A program made the translations under genes and the position numbers. A model generated the notes under the pieces. That model was not told the DNA's origin and did no database searches. It was given only the letters and a program-made list of their open reading frames with translations. Source: Bacillota bacterium (GTDB taxonomy: Bacteria > Bacillota > Clostridia > Acetivibrionales > JAKOSZ01). From it: a stretch of 8,598 nt of DNA. Positions 1 through 5,845 of this stretch are shown here, piece after piece. Location of the stretch: the NCBI GenBank assembly GCA_029776555.1, contig JAKOSZ010000284.1, positions 1 to 8,598 on the forward strand, read 5' to 3'. Every line of letters begins with the position of its first letter. The first letter of the stretch is position 1.

Positions 1-1
1 C

Positions 2-118
2 GCTAATACAAGAAAAGGCTATTGGAGAACAGCCAAAAGCCCCATACTTTCGCAAACCATTACGAATGAGCGCCTTCAGAAGCGCGGATATACTGGCTTC
101 ATAGCAGAACTTGCATAA
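2..118 (+). CDS. ltrA: Group II intron reverse transcriptase/maturase, C-terminal fragment
   Basis: The reading frame is open from the window edge to TAA at 116-118, giving 38 residues that begin ANTRKGYWRTAKSPILSQTI and end GFIAELA. The pattern (N-S/T-RKGYWR, then SPIL..T.TNE.L...G) is the conserved extreme C-terminus of group II intron-encoded proteins, after the reverse transcriptase and maturase (X) domains. No Cys-rich HNH-type endonuclease domain follows, so this looks like one of the endonuclease-lacking lineages (such as classes C, D or E). It lies directly upstream of domain V, the normal place for the end of this ORF, which sits in domain IV. The protein helps its own intron fold and splice and copies it during retrohoming. 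Identification rests on motif memory over a short stretch. Confidence 0.85.
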   Translation, partial: ANTRKGYWRTAKSPILSQTITNERLQKRGYTGFIAELA

Positions 119-137
119 GAAATTGAACTCTTGTTGA

Positions 138-210
138 ACCGCCGTATACCGAACGGTACGTACGGTGGTGTGGGAGGTCGGCTAATCAAATAATGATTAG
201 CCTCCTACCC
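138..210 (+). ncRNA. Group II intron domains V and VI
   Basis: Domain V: 138-146 pairs with 161-169 (nine pairs including a G141-U166 wobble), a two-base CG bulge lies at 159-160, 147-150 pairs with 155-158, and the loop is 151-154. This is the expected layout of the catalytic hairpin, with CGC at 140-142 in place of the commoner AGC triad. CGC is known from the Oceanobacillus iheyensis class C intron and its relatives. Domain VI: 172-174 pairs with 208-210, 175-177 with 204-206, and 180-188 with 194-202 (nine perfect pairs, loop AATAA). A207 is left bulged near the base, where the lariat branch-point adenosine is expected. Both hairpins are read directly from the sequence. The intron class is not settled. 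Confidence 0.88.
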
Positions 211-216
211 GATTAC

Positions 217-1338
217 TTATTTCATTCCAAACATTTTTTCCTTCAAGTCCAGGTAGTACAGGTAATCCTCGGGTTTCACATTGGGCGGACAGCGGTGGTC
301 ACAGAAGGGTATGTAGCCGCCTCTTTCCACCAGGGGCACCAGGGTTTCCAGGTAGGCCTTTATGGCCTCCGGGCCTTTGGCCAGCTCCATCTTGTCCACG
401 CCTCCCATGATTCTTAAATCTTTTCCAAATTCATTGAGCAGCTCGGCAGGGTGGGCGCAGCTGTTGACCTCATAGGGGAACAGGCAGTTTACGCCGCCCT
501 CCAAAAAGTAAGGCAGGATAGGCCTGACATCGCCGTCGCAGTCAATGTACCAGAGGTCTATCCCTGCGGTCTTCAGTTTTTTACTGATCCGCTTGTAACT
601 CGGCATTACGACGTTTTTGAAGAAATCAACGGTTACGATGGGCCCGTTTTTAAAGCAGATGTCCTCCCAGCCCGCTGCAAAATCAAAGCTGATGTGGGGC
701 AGCACCTGGTCAAGAAAGTCCTCCACCAGTACACAGCAGGTTTCCACCATGTCCTCTACCATGTCGGGATAGTCGTAGCAGGCATAGGCAAGGCCTTCAA
801 ATGTGAGCATGTCCCTGATCTTGCCTATCATGGAACCGCAGTTGACTCCAAGGGGATAGTCCCTGTCGTCGGGGTGCCTCTTTTTTAAGGCTTCGATGTC
901 CACTTTCCTGGCCGGGTCGTCCCGTCTGAACCTCTCCTCCTTGCACCTCTTCCAGTCTTCCGGGGTCTCTATGGAGGATTTGAGATAGTGGGGGATGGTG
1001 TCATGGCCGTCCCTGGGCACTTCTGCCAGAAGGCCGTCGCTGTTCATTAGGATTTTTGTGGTTTCGGTTTCCCTTATGACCTTGGAAGGGAAATGGGGGC
1101 TCATCCAGATGTTCCCGTAGACTACCTCGATTCTGTCAAAATTGAAGAAAATATCCGCTTCCCAGTTGTTTTTGATGTTGTTCTCCACGAATATGGGCCA
1201 TGTTTTAAAGTTTTCATCCCAGTATCCGAATTCCATGTTGAAACAGCGGTCAAAGGGTTTGTAGTGCATCTGGTTGTTGAATCTCTCGCGGTCGGTCATT
1301 CTGCCTTTCCATTTGGGCCTGATGGGGACAATTGACAT
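217..1338 (-). CDS. Uroporphyrinogen decarboxylase-like (URO-D/MtaA superfamily) putative methyltransferase
   Basis: This 373-residue protein has the length and layout of the URO-D fold family, which includes haem-pathway uroporphyrinogen decarboxylase and the corrinoid methyltransferases MtaA, MtbA and CmuA. Visible landmarks are LGVNCGSM near 163-170, the LWYIDCDGDVRPILP segment at 262-276, GGVNCLFPYE (281-290), RIMGGVDK (309-316) and GGYIPFCDHRCPPNV (340-354). The DCDGD and FCDH segments are typical of the URO-D-like subgroup common in anaerobic Firmicutes; C267 and C346 are candidate metal ligands (inference). No tetrapyrrole genes are nearby, so haem synthesis is unlikely and methyl transfer to or from a corrinoid or thiol is the better guess. 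No corrinoid protein is visible. ATG at 1338 follows AAGGAGA on the minus strand at good spacing. The gene diverges from the sulfatase operon and ends three bases from the intron. Confidence 0.8.
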   Translation of the reverse strand: MSIVPIRPKWKGRMTDRERFNNQMHYKPFDRCFNMEFGYWDENFKTWPIFVENNIKNNWEADIFFNFDRIEVVYGNIWMSPHFPSKVIRETETTKILMNSDGLLAEVPRDGHDTIPHYLKSSIETPEDWKRCKEERFRRDDPARKVDIEALKKRHPDDRDYPLGVNCGSMIGKIRDMLTFEGLAYACYDYPDMVEDMVETCCVLVEDFLDQVLPHISFDFAAGWEDICFKNGPIVTVDFFKNVVMPSYKRISKKLKTAGIDLWYIDCDGDVRPILPYFLEGGVNCLFPYEVNSCAHPAELLNEFGKDLRIMGGVDKMELAKGPEAIKAYLETLVPLVERGGYIPFCDHRCPPNVKPEDYLYYLDLKEKMFGMK

Positions 1339-1408
1339 GTTAATCTCTCCTTGCTTTTATAGTGCGATGGTTTATCCGTGAGCAGTAAGCCCGGTTTCCT
1401 GTAAAACA

Positions 1409-1437
1409 ATTATATTACACCCGGTATCCGTGTACAA
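1409..1437 (-). promoter_or_regulatory. Putative sigma-A promoter for the URO-D-like gene
   Basis: Read on the minus strand, TTGTAC (1437-1432) and a perfect TATAAT (1414-1409) are separated by 17 bases. The start codon at 1338 lies about 70 bases further on. The -10 box is strong and the -35 box poor (TTG conserved). The spacer holds a short interrupted palindrome, CGGATACCG, which might be an operator, but this is weak. Chosen because no other -10 of this quality lies upstream of the gene on this strand. Confidence 0.5.
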
Positions 1438-1649
1438 TGTAAAAACTTATTTTATTTACTGGTTGCCTGTTACGGGCCTGTATCCAGCTTGCTTTCGCCT
1501 TTCCTCCCTTAAAAAACGCGATGAGATCTGCACCGGCTTGTAAAAAGGGCCCGAAAGCAGGCGGTAGTGTAAACTTTCAGCAGGTGACTGGAGGAATTTA
1601 AGAGAAAGGTGAAAAAGAGAGACCTCCGGGCGAAAGCATGCCGGATTTG

Positions 1650-1677
1650 TTGTCAAAGGCTTGATATATGGTATAAT
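1650..1677 (+). promoter_or_regulatory. Strong sigma-A-type promoter for the CHR-anSME-sulfatase operon
   Basis: TTGTCA at 1650-1655 matches the -35 consensus at five of six positions. A 16-base spacer leads to a perfect TATAAT at 1672-1677, preceded by TG one base upstream (TGGTATAAT), the extended -10 form. The transcription start is expected around 1683-1686, which is where the first helix of the leader begins. It is the only good promoter seen on the plus strand ahead of the operon, and none of comparable quality was seen in the short gaps between downstream genes. Confidence 0.75.
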
Positions 1678-1683
1678 TTTATA

Positions 1684-1858
1684 GTTGACAGCATTAAGCG
1701 AGAGGGCTTAATAACGCAAGTTCCAGGCTTGCGTCATGTCCCGGAAAAAAGGCTCCTCCGGCCTGTCAGCCTGAAAGGCAAAACAGGCACAGGGTTTAAA
1801 CGGCGGGTTGTTCAATAAAAAAAAGAACAAGTCTCAAGGATTTGCATTGAGTCCGGAG
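1684..1858 (+). ncRNA. Structured 5' leader RNA, possible riboswitch of unrecognised class
   Basis: The untranslated leader folds on paper into a compact set of helices. A closing stem pairs 1686-1691 with 1763-1768. Inside it are three hairpins: 1693-1699 with 1706-1712 (seven pairs, loop GAGAGG), 1714-1720 with 1728-1734 (seven pairs, loop TTCCAGG) and 1741-1745 with 1757-1761. Outside it, 1769-1773 pairs with 1784-1788, 1808-1813 with 1825-1830, and 1833-1837 with 1847-1851. Competing pairings exist: CTCCGG at 1756-1761 can instead pair with CCGGAG at 1853-1858, and CTCCT at 1753-1757 can pair with AGGAG at 1889-1893, the ribosome binding site of the first gene. No run of T follows a hairpin, so control of translation is more likely than of termination. 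I do not recognise a known riboswitch consensus. The helices are seen; a sensing role is inference. Confidence 0.55.
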
Positions 1859-1885
1859 AATATGGTGCAGCCAGGAAAAAGTGAA

Positions 1886-1893
1886 GAAAGGAG
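1886..1893 (+). promoter_or_regulatory. Ribosome binding site that points to a TTG start at 1902
   Basis: GAAAGGAG ends eight bases before TTG at 1902, which is ideal spacing. The upstream in-frame GTG at 1881 has only a weak AGGA (1873-1876) ahead of it, and the strong site would then lie inside the coding region. AGGAG here is also complementary to CTCCT at 1753-1757 in the leader. Confidence 0.65.
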
Positions 1894-1901
1894 AAAGGCA
1901 G

Positions 1902-2507
1902 TTGGCTGACAAAACAACTTTAAAACAGCTTATCAGCATTTTTACTTCCTTTTTCAGAATAGGTCTTTTTACTTTTGGCGGCGGTTATGCCATGGTGCCC
2001 ATTATAGCCAAGGAGGTAGTGGAAAAGAAGAAGTGGATAGGCGAGGATGAAATGACCGATATCCTGGCAGTGGCCCAAAGCGTGCCCGGGGCCATAGCTA
2101 TAAATACCTCGGTCCTGGTAGGTTACAAGGTTGCAAGGGTAAAAGGCTCTGTAGCGGCCATTCTTGGTACGGTATTGCCTTCATTTTTTGTAATACTCAC
2201 CATAGCCGTCTTTTTCAGGAAGTTCGGTGAACTGCCGGTTGTAAAATCGGTCTTTGCAGGGATTCGTGCCGCCATCGTGGCCCTGATATTCACCGCCGCT
2301 TTCAGGATCAGCAGGTCCGCCGTCAGGGACAGGATAGGCCTTGTTATTGCCGCTGTTGCCATTGTACTGGTCATACTTGGCGTACACGGCGTCTTGTTGA
2401 TAATAGGGGGAGCATTGTCAGGCCTTGCCATATACCTGTTGTACCCCAGGAAGGCGGCCCAGGTTTTAGGAAAGGCAGGTAACGGGAATGGCAATGGAAA
2501 TTCTTAA
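1902..2507 (+). CDS. Short-chain chromate transporter family (CHR) protein, first half of pair
   Basis: An integral membrane protein of about 201 residues from TTG 1902 (208 from GTG 1881), the size of a one-domain CHR protein. Seen near the N-terminus are FRIGLFTFGGGYAMVPII and then SVPGAIAINTSVLVGYKVA, the two signatures of the family, followed by hydrophobic segments (roughly GSVAAILGT..FFVILTIAVFF, VFAGIRAAIVALIFTAAF, and a long one ending in AIYLLYP). In Bacillus and Clostridia such half-size proteins are encoded in adjacent pairs that insert in opposite orientation and work together (Bacillus subtilis ywrB/ywrA, also called chr3N/chr3C). The known activity is chromate movement across the membrane. 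Chromate is a sulfate analogue, and the sulfatase operon suggests sulfate as the natural substrate (inference). The tail is a GNGNGNS run formed where the gene overlaps the next by 20 bases, implying coupled translation. Confidence 0.88.
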   Translation: MADKTTLKQLISIFTSFFRIGLFTFGGGYAMVPIIAKEVVEKKKWIGEDEMTDILAVAQSVPGAIAINTSVLVGYKVARVKGSVAAILGTVLPSFFVILTIAVFFRKFGELPVVKSVFAGIRAAIVALIFTAAFRISRSAVRDRIGLVIAAVAIVLVILGVHGVLLIIGGALSGLAIYLLYPRKAAQVLGKAGNGNGNGNS

Positions 2508-3102
2508 GCTGTTCCTTTCATTTATGAAGATCGGCCTTTTCAGTTTTGGCGGCGGCTATGCCATGATACCGCTCATACAGCAGGAGATTGAATCCAATGG
2601 CTGGCTGACCCCCGTAGAGTTTGCCGATATTGTGGCCATCGCGGAAATGACCCCGGGACCTATAGCGGTGAATTCGGCCACTTTCGTGGGGTACAGGGTG
2701 GCGGGGGTCCTGGGGAGCATTGCGGCTACAACAGGCGTTGCCACACCTTCCTTTGTGCTCATGCTCATCGTATCGAGTTTTTTCATAAAGTTCCAGAAAC
2801 ATCCCTTGAAAATAATGGCCTTCTACGGGATAAGACCCGCGGTTACGGGGCTCATATTTGCCGCCGGCGTTTTTATAGCGGAAAGTTCCATTTTAAAGGG
2901 AGAGCTTTCAGTCCGCCTTTTTAAAACCCTTTTTGCCAACCCGCTTAATGCTGTAGACATTAAGGGCCTTTTTATAATGGCTGTTGCCCTGGTTTTGATC
3001 CTACGTTTCAGGATAAACCCAATACTGGTGGTCGCAATAGCCGGAATTTCAGGCATTTTGCTTTACTACCTGCCAGCCCTTTTCCAGAATTCAGGCTTTT
3101 AA
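2488..3102 (+). CDS. Short-chain chromate transporter family (CHR) protein, second half of pair
   Basis: A 204-residue membrane protein and the partner of the preceding gene. The N-terminal FMKIGLFSFGGGYAMIPLI and the later MTPGPIAVNSATFVGYRVAG mirror the two signatures of the first protein, showing that the pair arose by duplication. Hydrophobic stretches follow at about residues 70-98, 110-131 and 157-197. Between the last two is a polar loop (about 132-156) that is longer than in the first protein. ATG 2488 lies inside the end of the upstream gene, with AGGTAACGGG as a modest ribosome site, so translation is probably coupled; a second in-frame ATG at 2494 is possible. Two half-proteins would form one full-size CHR unit. 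Substrate is unproven: chromate by family, sulfate or another oxyanion by context. Confidence 0.88.
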   Translation: MAMEILKLFLSFMKIGLFSFGGGYAMIPLIQQEIESNGWLTPVEFADIVAIAEMTPGPIAVNSATFVGYRVAGVLGSIAATTGVATPSFVLMLIVSSFFIKFQKHPLKIMAFYGIRPAVTGLIFAAGVFIAESSILKGELSVRLFKTLFANPLNAVDIKGLFIMAVALVLILRFRINPILVVAIAGISGILLYYLPALFQNSGF

Positions 3103-3156
3103 AAGGGATTTGCCGGAAGCGGAGTAATAAAATTAAACCAAGGAGTATGAATAAAC

Positions 3157-4278
3157 ATGCCACCCCTAAGCCTGTTGATAAAACCTGCTTCAAGCCTTTG
3201 CAACTTAAGGTGCAGGTACTGTTTCTACCATTCCATAGCTGAAAACAGGGGGACCAAATCCTATGGCATCATGGGTCCGGACACCCTTGAAATTATTGTA
3301 AAGAAAGCCCTGGAGTTTGCAGACTACACCTGTACCTTCGCCTTCCAGGGCGGAGAGCCTACCCTGGCCGGACTGGGCTTTTTCAGGAAACTTGTTGAGC
3401 TGGAGAAAAAGTATAACATAAAAGGCGTGCAGGTAAACAACGCCATACAGACCAACGGCATGGTCATTGACGATGAGTGGTCGGAATTTTTTGCGCAAAA
3501 CAACTTCCTGGTGGGACTGTCCCTGGACGGCCCCAGGGAGCTCCACGACGCGTCAAGGCAGGACGCGGCGGGAAAAGGCTCTTTTAACAGGGTTCTTAAG
3601 ACCGTAAGCCTGTTTAACAGGCACGGGGTGGAATATAACATACTCTTTGTGGTGGATTCGTCGGTGGCGAGATACGCCGTGAAAATATACAACTTCTTTA
3701 AGAAAAACGGCTTTAGGTACCTTCAGTTCATACCCTGCCTTGACCCCCTCTATGAGAAGCCGGGAGGCCATGAATACTCCCTTACGCCGGAGAGGTTCTC
3801 CTATTTTCTGAAGACTTTGTTTGACCAGTGGTACTCTGATATACGTAAAGGTGATATGATAAGCATAAGGTACTTTGACAACCTGGTGGGAATGTTTATG
3901 GGCATTAGGCCTGAAGCCTGCGGCATGTGGGGGGAATGCAGCTGCCAGTTTGTAATAGAGGCCGACGGAGGGGTGTACCCCTGCGACTTTTACGTAACGG
4001 ACGAATGGTATCTCGGGAGCATAAAGGAAAAAGGCATTGAAGAGATTGGGCATTCGGAAAACGCCCGGCGCTTTATTGAGCTATCAAGATACGTGGACCC
4101 TGAGTGCGGGACCTGCAGGTGGGCAAACCTCTGCAGGGGAGGCTGCAGGCGCTTAAGGGAACCCTTTGTCGGCGGGAAGCCGGTTTTGAACTACCTGTGC
4201 CAGGCCTACCGGGAGTTTTTTGAGCACGCTGCGGGAAGGCTCCGGGAGCTGGCCGTCATGTTTTCAGGGATGGATTAA
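3157..4278 (+). CDS. anSME: Anaerobic sulfatase-maturating enzyme (radical SAM, SPASM domain)
   Basis: This oxygen-sensitive iron-sulfur enzyme oxidises the active-site Cys or Ser of sulfatases to formylglycine, using S-adenosylmethionine, in the cytoplasm. The 373 residues begin MPPLSLLIKPASSLCNLRCR. The radical SAM cluster motif is C15-x3-C19-x2-C22, followed by QGGEP (64-68) and QTNG (98-101). The C-terminal SPASM region carries C255, C261, C276, C317, C320, C326, C330 and C348, enough for two auxiliary [4Fe-4S] clusters. From memory these positions, as well as Y24, Q64 and the proposed base D277, coincide with those described for the Clostridium perfringens enzyme. AAGGAG (3140-3145) precedes ATG 3157 by 11 bases. 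The gene follows the CHR pair by 54 bases and precedes two sulfatases, its expected clients. Both complete clients are Cys-type. Confidence 0.96.
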   Translation: MPPLSLLIKPASSLCNLRCRYCFYHSIAENRGTKSYGIMGPDTLEIIVKKALEFADYTCTFAFQGGEPTLAGLGFFRKLVELEKKYNIKGVQVNNAIQTNGMVIDDEWSEFFAQNNFLVGLSLDGPRELHDASRQDAAGKGSFNRVLKTVSLFNRHGVEYNILFVVDSSVARYAVKIYNFFKKNGFRYLQFIPCLDPLYEKPGGHEYSLTPERFSYFLKTLFDQWYSDIRKGDMISIRYFDNLVGMFMGIRPEACGMWGECSCQFVIEADGGVYPCDFYVTDEWYLGSIKEKGIEEIGHSENARRFIELSRYVDPECGTCRWANLCRGGCRRLREPFVGGKPVLNYLCQAYREFFEHAAGRLRELAVMFSGMD

Positions 4279-4326
4279 AATTTTCGCGCATGGGCGTACC
4301 TGATAAGGGACATAAAAACAAATTTC

Positions 4327-4333
4327 AAGGGGG
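4327..4333 (+). promoter_or_regulatory. Ribosome binding site that sets the sulfatase start at ATG 4342
   Basis: AAGGGGG ends eight bases before ATG 4342. An in-frame TTG at 4336 would be only two bases from it, too close to be used. Starting at 4342 gives MRILFLDLDTLRADHLG, the usual N-terminus of this sulfatase group. Confidence 0.7.
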
Positions 4334-4341
4334 TTTTGCTA

Positions 4342-5802
4342 ATGAGGATCCTGTTTCTTGACCTGGACACGCTGAGGGCTGACCACCTGGGCTGCTACGG
4401 CTATCACCGGAACACGTCTCCCAACATCGACAGGATAGCCCGCCAGGGGGTGAGGTTTGACAACTACTACTGCTCCGACGCGCCCTGCCTTCCTTCCAGG
4501 ACAGCCCTGATGACCGGCCGTTTCGGCATTCATACCGGCGTGGTGGGGCACGGGGGCACGGCGGCTGATAAGAGGATTGAGGGCCCGTCCCGGGGTTTTA
4601 CCGAGCTCCTGACATGGAACTGCCTGCCTGCCATGCTGCGGCAGGCCGGGTTTAAGACCATCTCCATAAGCCCTTTTGCCGAGAGGCACTCATCCTGGAG
4701 TTTTTATGCCGGCTTTTCCGAGATGCATAACACCGGCAAGCGGGGTATGGAATCGGCTGAGGAGATTACTCCCACAATGTTGAAATGGATAAGACAGAAC
4801 GCAAAGGAAGACAACTGGTTCCTGCATGTAAACTACTGGGATCCCCATACCCCTTACCGGGTGCCGGAGGATTTCGGCAACCCCTTTAAGGACGACCCCC
4901 TGCCGGCATGGCTTACGGAAGACGTGTTAAAGAAGCACAGGGAGATGGTAGGCCCCCACAAGCCCAGGGAGCTGAGCATGTACCACAACAGGACCAATCC
5001 CAGGTACCCCAGGCAGCCGGGAGAGATAAAGGACATGGAAGACTTAAGAAGGGTCATTGACGGCTATGACTGCGGCATACGATACATGGACAGCCACATA
5101 GGCATGGCGCTGGAGGCCCTGGAGAAGGAAGGGGTCCTGGACGACCTGGCCATAATAATAAGCGCGGACCACGGCGAGAACATGGGCGAGCTTGGCATAT
5201 ACTCCGAACACGGGACCGCCGACCACATAACCTGCAGGATACCCATGATCATAAAGTGGCCCGGCTGCAAGGCAGGACACGTGGACAAGGGGCTTCACTA
5301 CAACCTGGACCTGGCCCCCACCCTGGCGGAACTCCTGGGAATGAAGAAGAAGGACACATGGGACGGCCAGAGTTACGCTCCCGCCATACTGGAGAGCAGG
5401 GAATGCGGAAGGGAATACCTGGTATTAAGCCAGTGCGCCCATGTCTGCCAGAGGAGTGTAAGGTTCGGACCGTGGATTTACATAAGGACCTACCATGACG
5501 GCTATCACCTCTTCCCCGACGAGATGCTGTTCAACCTGGATGAGGACCCCCATGAACAGAATGACCTGGCGGACTCAAGACCCGACATATGCAGGGAAGC
5601 GGTTTATTACTTAAACCAGTGGCATGACAGCATGATGAAGACCATGGACAGCGATGTGGATCCCCTTTGGACCGTTATAAGGGAAGGCGGCCCCCACCAT
5701 GCCCAGGGACACCTTAAGGAGTATTTAAAGTACCTGGAGGAGACCGGGAGAGGCTACGCCATCCCTGAACTGATGAGAAGGCATCCCGGAGAGCTCAAGT
5801 AA
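4342..5802 (+). CDS. Cys-type sulfatase 1 (alkaline phosphatase superfamily)
   Basis: Hydrolyses a sulfate ester on an unidentified substrate. From ATG 4342 the protein has 486 residues. It opens with LFLDLDTLRADHLGCYGY (metal-binding D9 in the DTLR segment), then C49-L-P-S-R53, the formylglycine site of Cys-type sulfatases, followed by TALMTGRFG. Further landmarks are NYWDPHTPY (about 164-172), ISADHGENMGELG (about 273-285, metal-binding Asp-His), EHGTADHITCRIPMIIKWPG and a C-terminal LFNLDEDPHEQNDLA. It lacks the GKxH element that holds catalytic Lys and His in many sulfatases; in its place is SPFAERHSSWSFYAGF, which I remember from a subgroup frequent in Firmicutes. There is no signal peptide, so it should work in the cytoplasm, where the anSME encoded 63 bases upstream can mature it. 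Substrate class is not evident. Confidence 0.93.
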   Translation: MRILFLDLDTLRADHLGCYGYHRNTSPNIDRIARQGVRFDNYYCSDAPCLPSRTALMTGRFGIHTGVVGHGGTAADKRIEGPSRGFTELLTWNCLPAMLRQAGFKTISISPFAERHSSWSFYAGFSEMHNTGKRGMESAEEITPTMLKWIRQNAKEDNWFLHVNYWDPHTPYRVPEDFGNPFKDDPLPAWLTEDVLKKHREMVGPHKPRELSMYHNRTNPRYPRQPGEIKDMEDLRRVIDGYDCGIRYMDSHIGMALEALEKEGVLDDLAIIISADHGENMGELGIYSEHGTADHITCRIPMIIKWPGCKAGHVDKGLHYNLDLAPTLAELLGMKKKDTWDGQSYAPAILESRECGREYLVLSQCAHVCQRSVRFGPWIYIRTYHDGYHLFPDEMLFNLDEDPHEQNDLADSRPDICREAVYYLNQWHDSMMKTMDSDVDPLWTVIREGGPHHAQGHLKEYLKYLEETGRGYAIPELMRRHPGELK

Positions 5803-5845
5803 TTGAAAATAAAGATTTAAAATAGTGTAAGAAGGATGTGCGCAT

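Larger units (their letters stand above)
1..213 (+). mobile_element. Group II intron, 3' part (5' part lies outside the window)
   Basis: The left edge holds the end of a bacterial group II intron, a self-splicing retroelement that moves by reverse splicing and target-primed reverse transcription. Two parts are visible: the C-terminal codons of the intron-encoded maturase (2-118) and, after a short linker, RNA domains V and VI (138-210). The 3' boundary is placed at 213 because the unpaired A at 207 then sits seven bases from the end and the intron would finish in GAT, both usual for these introns. The flanking exon begins at about 214, three bases from the stop of the oppositely oriented gene at 217-1338. 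The 5' end, the rest of the maturase and domains I-IV are outside the window, so completeness and mobility cannot be judged. Confidence 0.9.
1339..1901. other. Divergent intergenic region without a recognisable gene
   Basis: This gap separates the minus-strand URO-D-like gene from the plus-strand operon. It holds a minus-strand promoter (1409-1437), a plus-strand promoter (1650-1677), the structured leader (about 1684-1858) and the Shine-Dalgarno site of the first transporter gene (1886-1893). In the middle part, about 1440-1648, I recognise no gene. Short open frames there (minus 1456-1656, plus 1609-1818) show no family motifs. The octamer CGAAAGCA occurs at 1552-1559 and 1631-1638, and inverted at 1490-1497. 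A small hairpin (1625-1629 with 1642-1646) sits just before the plus-strand -35 box. Confidence 0.7.

Noticed and set aside
451..888. Plus-strand open frame of 145 codons opposite the URO-D-like gene
   Set aside because: Antisense to a gene with clear family motifs; its product resembles no family and has no ribosome site in a sensible place.
217..1338. True haem-pathway HemE
   Set aside because: The DCDGD and FCDH segments and the lack of any tetrapyrrole genes fit the URO-D-like methyltransferase group better.
1456..1656. Minus-strand open frame of 66 codons in the divergent region
   Set aside because: No recognisable motif and no convincing ribosome site; it lies where control sequences are expected.
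1685..1713. Perfect TTGACA at 1685-1690 as a second plus-strand promoter
   Set aside because: At 17 or 18 bases spacing only TTAATA or TAATAA is found, a poor -10 box. The bases are better explained as the 5' strand of the leader's closing stem, right at the predicted transcription start.
1609..1818. Plus-strand open frame of 69 codons across the operon promoter and leader
   Set aside because: It runs through the -35/-10 boxes and the structured leader, is rich in Arg and Lys without family features, and is best seen as chance.
1808..1851. Leader hairpins at 1808-1830 and 1833-1851 as an intrinsic terminator
   Set aside because: Neither is followed by a run of T and the stems are AT-rich, so factor-independent termination is unlikely.
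1902..3102. CHR pair as a plain chromate-resistance determinant
   Set aside because: No chrB-type regulator, reductase or other metal-resistance gene is nearby, and the pair is joined to sulfatase genes; chromate transport remains possible but is not favoured as the natural role.
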